Assembly (NCBI GenBank): GCA_028869355.1
Contig: JAGWSK010000365.1
Location: 1 to 5,938, forward strand
Length of the DNA: 5,938 nucleotides
Direction: 5' to 3'
From: Alphaproteobacteria bacterium
GTDB taxonomy: Bacteria > Pseudomonadota > Alphaproteobacteria > Micropepsales > Micropepsaceae
A model generated the notes under the pieces. The model was not told the origin of the DNA. It made no database searches and saw nothing but the letters and a program-made list of their open reading frames with translations. The translations under genes and the position numbers were made by a program. Below are positions 1 through 5,455 of this stretch, piece by piece; position 1 is the first letter of the stretch; the number at the start of each line of letters is the position of its first letter.

Positions 1-2
1 TG

Positions 3-284
3 TTCCTCGACCGGCTTCGTTTTGAATGGAAGGTGCTGCGCGTCTGGGCTTTTCTTGTCCGGGAGCGGATCGGGCTGGCCGGAGATTTGGGCGGCGGTAA
101 AAGCGATGCGAATTTCGCCATTACGGGGGCAACCCGGTTCGGTGAAGATATCACGGTCCGAGCCTTGCTCGACCTTTGTCTCCTTGAAAACGGCCGGCGG
201 CTGAAAGATTACGATCCGCGGCTGAAACGTCCTTCGATTGTGCCGACCTTGGCCCGATGGGCGCGTGGATTACTTGGGAGATGA
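3..284 (+). CDS. C-terminal fragment of an unidentified protein
   Basis: The frame is open from the left edge of the window to a TGA at 282-284, giving about 93 residues, so this is most likely the C-terminal end of a gene that begins outside the window. An internal GTG at 33 could make a stand-alone 83-residue protein, but the residues before it (FLDRLRFEWK) read smoothly into the rest and no clear ribosome binding site precedes it. The visible segment is mixed: an aromatic/hydrophobic stretch (VLRVWAFLV), a glycine-rich stretch (LAGDLGGGKSDAN), an acidic/leucine helix-like stretch (ALLDLCLLENGRRL), and a basic tail (YDPRLKRPSIVP, ending RGLLGR). I do not recognise the family and assign no function. 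It ends 21 nt before the SnoaL-like gene on the same strand, so the two may be co-transcribed. Confidence 0.6.
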   Translation, partial: FLDRLRFEWKVLRVWAFLVRERIGLAGDLGGGKSDANFAITGATRFGEDITVRALLDLCLLENGRRLKDYDPRLKRPSIVPTLARWARGLLGR

Positions 285-305
285 CCCTCCAAAAGGAGAG
301 AGATC

Positions 306-692
306 ATGGCTTACAGCCTATCGACCTTGTTGCTTCGAAATCTCCACGACGCATTCGGCGAGATTGACCCCGTGCGGCGGCGAGCGGCAATCGACGACAT
401 CTTCCACCAAGACGCCGTGTTCTACGAACCTGGCGGCGGCGTTTACCGCGGCCGCGACGAGATCGACCGCATCGCAGGCGTGATCAAAGCCATGCATCCG
501 GAATTCCAATATCAGCCGCTTGCTGCGCCCGAAGAGCGCGGTGACGGCGGTCGCGTGCGCTGGGTATCGGGCGCTCCCGGCAAACCGCCGGAATATGCCG
601 GGACCGATTTCATCGTCGCCCGGGTTGGGAAGATCGCCGCCGTCTACCTCTTCTTTGATGAGCTGCCTTCCCTTCAGCCGGGGCGTAGATAG
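306..692 (+). CDS. SnoaL-like / nuclear transport factor 2 (NTF2)-fold family protein
   Basis: This 128-residue cytoplasmic protein has the size and pattern of the SnoaL-like/NTF2 superfamily, cone-shaped alpha+beta barrels used as small-molecule isomerases, cyclases, hydrolases or binding proteins. Visible hallmarks are an N-terminal helix ending in the typical IDDIFHQDAVFYEP segment (about residues 29-42), then GGGVYRGRDEI (43-53, the usual 'G..y.G.deI' turn), a helix with the MHPEFQY strand entry (63-69), and C-terminal strands RVRWVSGAP and GTDFIVARVGKIAAVYLFFD (about 83-118). There is no signal peptide or membrane segment. The ATG at 306 is well supported: AGGAG lies at 294-298 with a 7-nt spacer. 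The family is catalytically diverse, so neither substrate nor activity can be inferred. The gene follows the upstream fragment by 21 nt, which suggests one transcript. Confidence 0.85.
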   Translation: MAYSLSTLLLRNLHDAFGEIDPVRRRAAIDDIFHQDAVFYEPGGGVYRGRDEIDRIAGVIKAMHPEFQYQPLAAPEERGDGGRVRWVSGAPGKPPEYAGTDFIVARVGKIAAVYLFFDELPSLQPGRR

Positions 693-706
693 CCCGAAAT
701 ACGACA

Positions 707-718
707 TCCGTGCACGGA
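707..718. promoter_or_regulatory. Perfect 12-bp palindrome, possible operator
   Basis: TCCGTGCACGGA is a perfect dyad with no spacer. It lies 14 nt after the stop of the SnoaL-like gene and about 100 nt upstream of the likely LysR start. A site here could bind a dimeric regulator of the LysR gene. It is short enough, in GC-rich DNA, to be chance, and no promoter hexamers stand out beside it. Confidence 0.25.
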
Positions 719-753
719 CCGGGAAGTTCAACGCAATCAATAATCACCGGACC

Positions 754-780
754 CGCCGGCGAAAGCAGATTCTGCCGGCG
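754..780. other. Inverted repeat / hairpin in the gap before the LysR gene
   Basis: CGCCGGC at 754-760 pairs exactly with GCCGGCG at 774-780 across a 13-nt loop, giving a 7-bp GC-rich stem. No T-run follows, so it is not a textbook intrinsic terminator. It could slow or end transcription from the SnoaL-like gene, or form in the leader of the LysR mRNA. Apart from this and the palindrome at 707-718, I see nothing else in the 693-820 gap. Confidence 0.3.
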
Positions 781-820
781 CAGCGATGCTGGCTTGAACC
801 CGGCTTCTGTACGGAGGTGT

Positions 821-1873
821 GTGGCTCATACGGATTCGATAGGATTGCCCCGCCCGAATCTGCGTTCGGATGTCCGAAGAATTGGGAGGGAGCCTCTGTC
901 GGGACCAACTCTGTCCGAGATCAGCGCGTTTATGAGTGTTCTTGACCGTTCGAGCTTCGCGGCGGCGGCCAAGCAGTTGGGATTGTCTGCGCCCCGGGTC
1001 AGCGAACTCGTGCGCAATCTCGAGGAGCGGTTGGGTGTGCGACTCGTGGAGCGCACCACGCGCTCGGTCGCCGCGACTGAAGCCGGCGAGCGGCTTTTGG
1101 CACGGCTCAAACCTGTCATCGACGATTACCAGTCGGCGCTGGAATCAATCAGCGACTTTCGTCACAAGCCTGCCGGCACACTTCGCTTGACCGTTGCGCC
1201 CCCCGCCGCCGAACTCGTCCTGGCGCCTGTGGTTGGAGATTTTCTGAGCCAGTATCCGGAGATCACGCTCGAAATCTCGGTATCCAGTGCGCTCACCGAC
1301 ATTGTTGCCGGACATTTTGATGCCGGTATCCGCGTAGATGAGCGGCTGGAAAAGGATATGATCGCCGTTCGGATCAGCGAACCGTTGCGCTTTGTCGTCG
1401 TCGGATCGCCATCCTATTTCGCGCGCCACGGCGTGCCCAAAACGCCACAGGATCTGTTGAAGCACAACTGTATTCGCGTGCGTTTCCCCAGCGGAATGAT
1501 GTTGCCATGGCTGTTTCAGGCGAAGCAGCAAACATTTGAAGTCAATGTCGGAGGCACTCTGATTGTAACCGAGAGTGCGAGGCTCGCCGTTGCTGCGGCG
1601 ATCAGCGGCGTGGGATTGATGCAGATGGAACCGAAATATGTGACGGCCGAGCTTGCGTCGGGCGCTTTGGTCACCGTCCTGGACGAATGGACTCCTCCGC
1701 CAAGACATGCGTTCTATCTTTATTACCCGAGCCGTTACCAAACGCGTCCGGCGCTGAAAGCACTGATCGATTTCCTGCGGGATAGATATCGCGGCGCGTC
1801 CACGGAAAACTCCGGCGCACGGGACCGTCCACTCGTGGCGACGGGCGCCCCGCGCTCTTCTTCAGGCCCATAA
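821..1873 (+). CDS. LysR-family transcriptional regulator (CrgA/AaeR-like subgroup)
   Basis: This is a DNA-binding regulator of the LysR family. From the GTG at 821 it is 350 residues. The winged helix-turn-helix spans about residues 32-92: LSEISAFMSVLDRSSFAAAA, then KQLGLSAPRVSELVRNLEERLGVRLVERTTRS, the usual LysR signature. The effector-binding periplasmic-protein-like domain runs from PAGTLRLTV (about 117) to about 325, with subgroup landmarks FDAGIRVDERLEKDMIAVRI and VGSPSYFARHGVPKTPQDLLKHNCIRVR. The C-terminal tail after DFLRDRYRG is serine/proline-rich and probably disordered.

The start is unsure. An upstream GTG at 710 in the same frame would add an unlikely N-terminus. GTG 821 has GGAGG at 813-817 but only 3 nt of spacing. 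TTG 845 has no useful site. CTG 896 has the best site and would put the helix-turn-helix at the normal distance from the N-terminus (325 residues). The oxidoreductase 45 nt downstream on the same strand is the natural candidate target; the effector is unknown. Confidence 0.93.
   Translation: MAHTDSIGLPRPNLRSDVRRIGREPLSGPTLSEISAFMSVLDRSSFAAAAKQLGLSAPRVSELVRNLEERLGVRLVERTTRSVAATEAGERLLARLKPVIDDYQSALESISDFRHKPAGTLRLTVAPPAAELVLAPVVGDFLSQYPEITLEISVSSALTDIVAGHFDAGIRVDERLEKDMIAVRISEPLRFVVVGSPSYFARHGVPKTPQDLLKHNCIRVRFPSGMMLPWLFQAKQQTFEVNVGGTLIVTESARLAVAAAISGVGLMQMEPKYVTAELASGALVTVLDEWTPPPRHAFYLYYPSRYQTRPALKALIDFLRDRYRGASTENSGARDRPLVATGAPRSSSGP
884..898 (+). promoter_or_regulatory. Strong Shine-Dalgarno site before a CTG codon (alternative LysR start)
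   Basis: GGGAGGG at 884-890 is followed after 5 nt by CTG at 896-898, which is in frame with the LysR gene and just precedes its conserved LSEISAF segment. No ATG, GTG or TTG lies in frame between TTG 845 and the ATG inside the helix-turn-helix (932). The placement matches where LysR proteins normally begin, so CTG initiation is plausible although rare in bacteria. Confidence 0.35.
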
Positions 1874-1918
1874 GGCCGCGATCGCACGCTTATCGAAAGC
1901 CGGAGTAAGGGGCTGAGC

Positions 1919-2902
1919 ATGCGAGCAGGTTGGTACGACCGTCCGGGGCCGGCGAGCGAGGTGATCACCGTCGGGCAAATGAGCAGCCCCGCGCCAAACC
2001 CGGGCGAGGTCCTGGTTCGGGTGCACGCGTCCGGGATTAATCCGTCGGATTACAAACGGCGCGGTAATACGAAAGCCGCCCTGGAGTTTCCGAGAATCAT
2101 TCCGCACTCGGACGGCTCAGGAGTGGTCGCGGCTTTGGGCGCGGGCGTCCAGGGGCTCCGCGAAGGAGACAGGGTCTGGGTCTACAATGCTCAGTGGCGC
2201 CGGCCCTTCGGCACCGCGGCGGAGTTCGTCTCGTTGCCGGCTCGTCAGGTCAAGCTGCTCCCGGGCAACGTGAACTTCGTGGAAGGGGCGTGTCTCGGAA
2301 TCCCCGCCATGACCGGATTTCGGGCTGTGCAACTCTGTGGGCCGATGCGCGGCAGAACTGTGTACATTCCAGGCGCCACCGGTCGCGTAGGGGCTTACGC
2401 CCTCCAATTTGCAAAGCTCGCAGGCGCGCGCGTGATCGTATCAACGGGAAGCGGGTCGAGCTCCGCTGAAGAACTGAAAGCGCTTGGCGCAGACACTGTC
2501 CTCGATCGAAACAATCCTGATTTGGAAACTGCGCTGATGTCAGCAGCGGGACGGTCCGGAGTGGACGCAATCATCGACGTTAATCTCGCGCAAAACATCG
2601 ATATGGACGAGCGCGTCATTGCCGAAAACGGCGTCATAGTCTCCTTCGGCGCGGCAAGCCGGCCTTCATTACGGATATCATTGTCGGGAAGGCGGGCGCG
2701 AAACATCTCGTTTCACTTCGTGTTTGTCTATCTCCTGACACCTGAGCAGGCGGTTTCGGTGTGCGAAAGCATAACGGACGCAGTTTCATCGTCTGAAATC
2801 CGGCACAGAATCGCCCGCACATTTCCGCTCGACGAGTTGGCGCGCGCCCACGATTTCGCCGAGCACAGTTCGGCGAAAGGGCACGTTGTCATAGAAATCT
2901 GA
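1919..2902 (+). CDS. Zinc-independent MDR-family oxidoreductase, NADPH:quinone reductase-like
   Basis: This 327-residue cytoplasmic protein is a medium-chain dehydrogenase/reductase of the quinone oxidoreductase branch. That branch uses NADPH to reduce quinones or the activated double bonds of enones. The N-terminal GroES-like domain (about 1-125) carries PNPGEVLVRVHASGINPSDYKRRG (27-49), HSDGSGVVAALGAGV (63-77) and EGDRVWVYN (82-90). The Rossmann domain contains VYIPGATGRVGAYALQFAKLAGARVI (148-173), matching the family's A-x-x-G-x-V-G nucleotide-binding turn, followed by LKALGADTVLDR (187-197). The catalytic and structural zinc cysteines of true alcohol dehydrogenases are absent, which places it in the zinc-free branch. 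ATG 1919 has AGGGG at about 1908-1912 with a 6-nt spacer. It follows the LysR gene by 45 nt, so it may be co-transcribed with it or controlled by it. The actual substrate cannot be read from the sequence. Confidence 0.93.
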   Translation: MRAGWYDRPGPASEVITVGQMSSPAPNPGEVLVRVHASGINPSDYKRRGNTKAALEFPRIIPHSDGSGVVAALGAGVQGLREGDRVWVYNAQWRRPFGTAAEFVSLPARQVKLLPGNVNFVEGACLGIPAMTGFRAVQLCGPMRGRTVYIPGATGRVGAYALQFAKLAGARVIVSTGSGSSSAEELKALGADTVLDRNNPDLETALMSAAGRSGVDAIIDVNLAQNIDMDERVIAENGVIVSFGAASRPSLRISLSGRRARNISFHFVFVYLLTPEQAVSVCESITDAVSSSEIRHRIARTFPLDELARAHDFAEHSSAKGHVVIEI

Positions 2903-3038
2903 CCGCCCCTCTTGGCGAGGCGTTCCAACAATTGCACCGAAGTGGCACCACCGGGTATCTCGACAGTGCCGGCAAGGAAAATACACCATATGGCGTCAGG
3001 AAAAGAAGGTTCATTGCAGTGGATATTCCGGAGGCGTT

Positions 3039-3095
3039 GTGCGTTTCTTTGATCTGTCGCGCCGCCGAAACCCGAAACGGAGGATTATGCCGTGA
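3039..3095 (+). CDS. Possible 18-codon upstream ORF / leader peptide
   Basis: GTG at 3039 opens an 18-codon frame ending in TGA at 3093-3095 and encoding the basic peptide MRFFDLSRRRNPKRRIMP. A GGAGG at 3030-3034 precedes it with a 4-nt spacer. Its stop overlaps the GTG start (3092-3094) of the YciI-like gene in the sequence GTGA, the arrangement used for translational coupling, and its end carries that gene's own GGAGG. Seven of the 18 residues are arginine or lysine. It could be a coupling or attenuation leader, or chance. I know of no family it matches. Confidence 0.25.
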   Translation: MRFFDLSRRRNPKRRIMP

Positions 3096-3430
3096 AGAAG
3101 TTCCTGGTCCTTTATATGGCATCGCCAGAGGCCTTTCAGCGCATGATGAGCGCCACGCCCGAACAGCAACGTACTGGAATGGACGCGTGGATGTCGTGGA
3201 TGAAAAAGCATCGGGACGCCATCGCCGATGGTGGTGCGCCATTGGGCAAAGCCATGCGCGTCGATGCCGGAGGGCAGTCGGACACGAAAAATTCCCTCGG
3301 CGGCTATTCAATTGTCCAGGCAGATTCCCTCGCGGTGGCGGGGAAGGTGTTTGACCGCACTCACCCACACCTGCAAATGCCCGGAGCCTGGATCGAAATC
3401 ACCGAAATCAGGGCGCTTCCAGAAATGTAG
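3092..3430 (+). CDS. YciI-like (YCII-related) small protein
   Basis: This 112-residue cytoplasmic protein has a YciI-type dimeric alpha/beta-barrel-like (ferredoxin-like) fold. It opens with the family's first strand MKKFLVLYMASPEAF (1-15), then a helix with MDAWMSWMKKHRDAIADGG (about 30-48), APLGKAMRV (49-57), the strand NSLGGYSIVQADSL (about 68-81), a helix AVAGKVFDRTHPHLQMPG, and a final strand WIEITEIRAL. The LGGYSIV...DS segment and the closing 'iEi.ei' strand are typical. The DGPF motif of the sigma-factor-associated subgroup is missing; the equivalent place reads GGQSDTKN. Family members are usually of unknown function, and a few act on small ring compounds.

GTG 3092 is chosen because GGAGG at 3079-3083 sits 8 nt upstream. 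The closer ATG at 3087 would terminate after two codons. No good promoter stands out in the 189-nt gap after the oxidoreductase, so read-through from it remains possible. Confidence 0.85.
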   Translation: MKKFLVLYMASPEAFQRMMSATPEQQRTGMDAWMSWMKKHRDAIADGGAPLGKAMRVDAGGQSDTKNSLGGYSIVQADSLAVAGKVFDRTHPHLQMPGAWIEITEIRALPEM

Positions 3431-3542
3431 ACCGCTGCTCCCGGGCAGGCTACTTCCGGTGGTCAGCGCTAGCACGGATCGCTGCGTCGCCTGACGCCGG
3501 GAACTCACATCAATCCGGATGTTAATGATGGGGGTGCTGCTC

Positions 3543-4598
3543 TTAGTCTGCGGTCACCAGGCCCTCTCCGAACGATCGCTTCGCCCGCTCCTGTGCTGAA
3601 TTGGAGTTGGAGCCAAATTGTCCAGGCGGAATGCCAAGTCGCTTGCGGTAGGCCCCCGGTGCCGTTCCCATAGCTTTGCGAAACACGCGTGCAAACGAAG
3701 CTACGTCTTTGTAACCGAGCGACTCCGCAATGGCCTTTTGCGGTGTGTCGCCGGAAATCAGAAGCTCGCGTGCGCGCGCGATGCGAAGCCTGCGGCAATA
3801 TTCCAGCGGCGCCATGCCGGTCGCAACTGCGAAACGGCGGAGGAATGTGCGCCTCTGCAGTCCCGCAATGGCCGCCATGGACGCAAGCGAGACGCCGCAG
3901 CCGTCCCGCATGTGCACCCACTCCTGAGCCTTCAGTACCGCCTTGTCGCTATGCGACTGCGGAGGAGGGAAGCCGACAAAATAGAACGCGTCGCCGGCGG
4001 TCGTATCGGACAGCACGAATCTGGCTGTCTCCGCCTTCGCCTCTGCACCAAGAATCCTGTCAACGAGAAACAGGCCGACATCGACCCATGCCAGGAATCC
4101 GCCCGCCGTGACGATGTCGCCACAATCAATGATGCGCCGATTGATCTCGACAGTAATTTTTGGAAACCGCTCTGCCAGCGCCTGTTCGCAAATCTGATGG
4201 GTCGCAACGGCATGCCCGTCGGCCAGACCTGTTTCGGCCAGGATAAATGCGCCGGAGCACACCGAAACCAGAGTGGCTCCGGAGGCGTGGCGTTCCCGTA
4301 GCCACGACACTACACTTGGCGGAATATCCGGATCAGGAAGTTTGACCATGGTCGGCGGGATGATCAGGATGCCCGGCCGCGGCTGTCCACCCGGTGCACT
4401 GACATAGACGCAGGAAAGTTCCGCATCGCGGTTGTGCGCCGGTTGCCAATGACTGACGCGCAGCGCTGGCCGGCCCGTCCGTTTATCGAGCGCAATTCTG
4501 GCAGCCACGCTGAGCAAATCCGTGAGACCGTGTACGGCGGCCATTTGCACGCCGGGATAGAGCACGATCCCGATCTCGCTCATTTCGCCTTCGGGCAT
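3543..4598 (-). CDS. GlxA-family transcriptional regulator (DJ-1/PfpI domain plus AraC helix-turn-helix)
   Basis: This 351-residue regulator has an N-terminal DJ-1/PfpI (class I glutamine amidotransferase-like) sensor domain fused to a C-terminal AraC-type DNA-binding domain. The sensor begins IGIVLYPGVQMAAVHGLTDLL (about 9-29), includes PGILIIPP (75-82), the nucleophile-elbow-like VSVCSGAFILAETGLADG with Cys114, and ATHQ with His134. It then has the family's DIVTAGGFLAWVDVGLFLVDRILG (about 161-184). The AraC domain (about 222-323) contains the first helix-turn-helix (GVSLASMAAIAGLQRRTFLRRFAVATGMAPLEY) and the second (PQKAIAESLGYKDVASFARVFRKAMGTAPGAYRKR). Cys and His are retained, but regulators of this type usually sense ligands rather than catalyse.

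The start ATG (4598-4596) is favoured by AAGGGA 7 nt upstream. A TTG at 4619 would add 7 residues but lies inside the inverted repeat, and an ATG at 4583 is also possible. The gene diverges from the hydrolase gene, its likely target. Confidence 0.93.
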   Translation of the reverse strand: MPEGEMSEIGIVLYPGVQMAAVHGLTDLLSVAARIALDKRTGRPALRVSHWQPAHNRDAELSCVYVSAPGGQPRPGILIIPPTMVKLPDPDIPPSVVSWLRERHASGATLVSVCSGAFILAETGLADGHAVATHQICEQALAERFPKITVEINRRIIDCGDIVTAGGFLAWVDVGLFLVDRILGAEAKAETARFVLSDTTAGDAFYFVGFPPPQSHSDKAVLKAQEWVHMRDGCGVSLASMAAIAGLQRRTFLRRFAVATGMAPLEYCRRLRIARARELLISGDTPQKAIAESLGYKDVASFARVFRKAMGTAPGAYRKRLGIPPGQFGSNSNSAQERAKRSFGEGLVTAD

Positions 4599-4605
4599 AT
4601 CATTG

Positions 4606-4611
4606 TCCCTT
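4606..4611 (-). promoter_or_regulatory. Ribosome binding site deciding the GlxA-family start
   Basis: On the minus strand AAGGGA lies 7 nt before the ATG at 4598-4596. It supports this start over the TTG at 4619, which has no site of its own. Confidence 0.55.
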
Positions 4612-4613
4612 GC

Positions 4614-4629
4614 GGTCAAAACTTTGACC
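4614..4629. promoter_or_regulatory. Perfect 7+7 bp inverted repeat, candidate operator in the divergent promoter region
   Basis: GGTCAAA (4614-4620) and TTTGACC (4623-4629) are exact reverse complements separated by AC, giving a compact dyad suited to a dimeric binding protein. It lies 15 nt upstream of the favoured ATG of the GlxA-family gene and just downstream of a possible minus-strand -10 element. A repressor bound here would block that gene. AraC-type proteins more often bind direct repeats, so the binder may be the regulator itself or another protein; the latter is an open question. Confidence 0.5.
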
Positions 4630-4638
4630 CTTCCGGCA

Positions 4639-4644
4639 ATTGTA
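4639..4644 (-). promoter_or_regulatory. Possible -10 element for the GlxA-family gene
   Basis: Minus-strand TACAAT matches the sigma-70 consensus TATAAT at five of six positions. It would start transcription near 4632, giving a leader of about 34 nt that begins at the inverted repeat. No good -35 hexamer is found at 16-18 nt spacing, so the promoter would be weak or activator-dependent. No confident promoter could be picked for the divergent hydrolase gene in the same 4599-4749 gap. Confidence 0.3.
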
Positions 4645-4749
4645 AGACTGCATCGGTGAGACCCAGTTTAGCAAATCAACAACCGCGGCACACAGCCGGT
4701 TAACAGGCGTGATTGAGGGCGTTTTTTAGCCGCCGGCGCGGAGACACAG

Positions 4750-5451
4750 ATGGCCAACAAACCGAGCATCGTCTTCTGCCACGGAATCTGGGCAGATGGT
4801 TCAAGCTTCAGCAAGGTGATCCCGCCGCTTCAGGCGGAGGGGTACGCAGTGATGGCCGCGCAATATGGTCTCGACACGCCGGAAGGCGATGTCGCCACGG
4901 TGAAACGGACACTCGGGCGGGTCAGCAGCCCGACGATCCTCGTCGGCCACTCCTATGGCGGAAGCGTCATCACCGCCGCGGGAACCGATGACCGCGTCGC
5001 CGGACTTGTCTACATCGCCGCGCTTGCCCCGGACGCCGATGAAACCTCGCAGAGCCAACAGGAGAAGTTCCCGGTCACCGACGTGTTCAAATATGTCGAA
5101 CCCGCAGATGGCCGGCTCTGGATGCGCCTGGAAGGCGTGGTGTGCTTCGCGGGCGATCTTCCGGAGCAAGAGCAAAAGCTTGTCTGGGCGACCCATTATG
5201 CGCCGGCTGCCGACCTGTTCAGCCGGAATGCACCCGGCGTCGCCTGGAAAACGAAGCCGAGCTGGTACATCGTGGCCAATAACGACCGCACCGTTCACCC
5301 CGGTCTGGAGCGGTTTCTGGCGAAACGCATGCGTGCAACCACCCGCGCTGTCGACAGCAGCCACGTTCCGATGCTGTCCCATCCCGAAGTGGTCCTCGAT
5401 GTAATTCGCTCCGCCGCGAAGACTGTGGCGGCCTCGCAACGCGCGGGCTGA
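4750..5451 (+). CDS. Alpha/beta hydrolase (EstC/salicylate-esterase-like group)
   Basis: This 233-residue protein is a compact alpha/beta hydrolase with no signal peptide, so probably cytoplasmic. The first strand and oxyanion loop read IVFCHGIWADGSSF (7-20). The nucleophile elbow is LVGHSYGGSVI, with catalytic Ser68. The acid is probably Asp179 in VANNDRTVHP, and the base is His205 in DSSHVPMLSHPEVV. All three triad residues are present at the expected spacing, and the length fits the short esterase group that includes plant methyl-salicylate-esterase-like proteins and bacterial EstC. The segment between about 95 and 165 forms the cap and is rich in charged and aromatic residues. Substrates are likely small esters or lactones, but this is not determined.

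ATG 4750 has GGAGA at 4740-4744 with a 5-nt spacer. The gene diverges from the GlxA-family regulator, which probably controls it, and is followed after 4 nt by the DUF302 gene. Confidence 0.93.
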   Translation: MANKPSIVFCHGIWADGSSFSKVIPPLQAEGYAVMAAQYGLDTPEGDVATVKRTLGRVSSPTILVGHSYGGSVITAAGTDDRVAGLVYIAALAPDADETSQSQQEKFPVTDVFKYVEPADGRLWMRLEGVVCFAGDLPEQEQKLVWATHYAPAADLFSRNAPGVAWKTKPSWYIVANNDRTVHPGLERFLAKRMRATTRAVDSSHVPMLSHPEVVLDVIRSAAKTVAASQRAG

Positions 5452-5455
5452 TGCC

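Noticed and set aside
318..740. 140-codon open frame on the minus strand opposite the SnoaL-like gene
   Set aside because: It is antisense to a well-supported gene with a strong ribosome site and shows no recognisable domain; GC-rich coding DNA often leaves such open frames.
710..820. Extension of the LysR protein to a GTG at 710
   Set aside because: It adds 37 residues of no family resemblance, runs through the palindrome and the hairpin, and has no ribosome binding site.
2903..2925. Intrinsic terminator after the oxidoreductase gene
   Set aside because: A short GC-rich stem with a bulge can be drawn (CGCCCCTC with GAGGCG) but there is no T-tract.
2932..2960. Sigma-70 promoter for the YciI-like gene (TTGCAC at 2932-2937)
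   Set aside because: The hexamers found at 17-18 nt spacing (GTATCT, TATCTC) match the -10 consensus poorly.
2932..3354. 140-codon plus-strand frame overlapping the YciI-like gene
   Set aside because: It overlaps most of the YciI-like gene in another frame, is low in family-like pattern and has no ribosome site comparable with that of GTG 3092.
3431..3542. Bidirectional terminator between the convergent YciI-like and GlxA-family genes
   Set aside because: Only weak 4-5 bp stems (for example ACATC/GATGT at 3507-3522) were found and none is followed by a T-run on either strand.
3618..4301. 227-codon plus-strand open frame inside the GlxA-family gene
   Set aside because: It is antisense to a clear DJ-1/PfpI plus AraC protein and has a composition of scattered Arg/Cys with no domain pattern.
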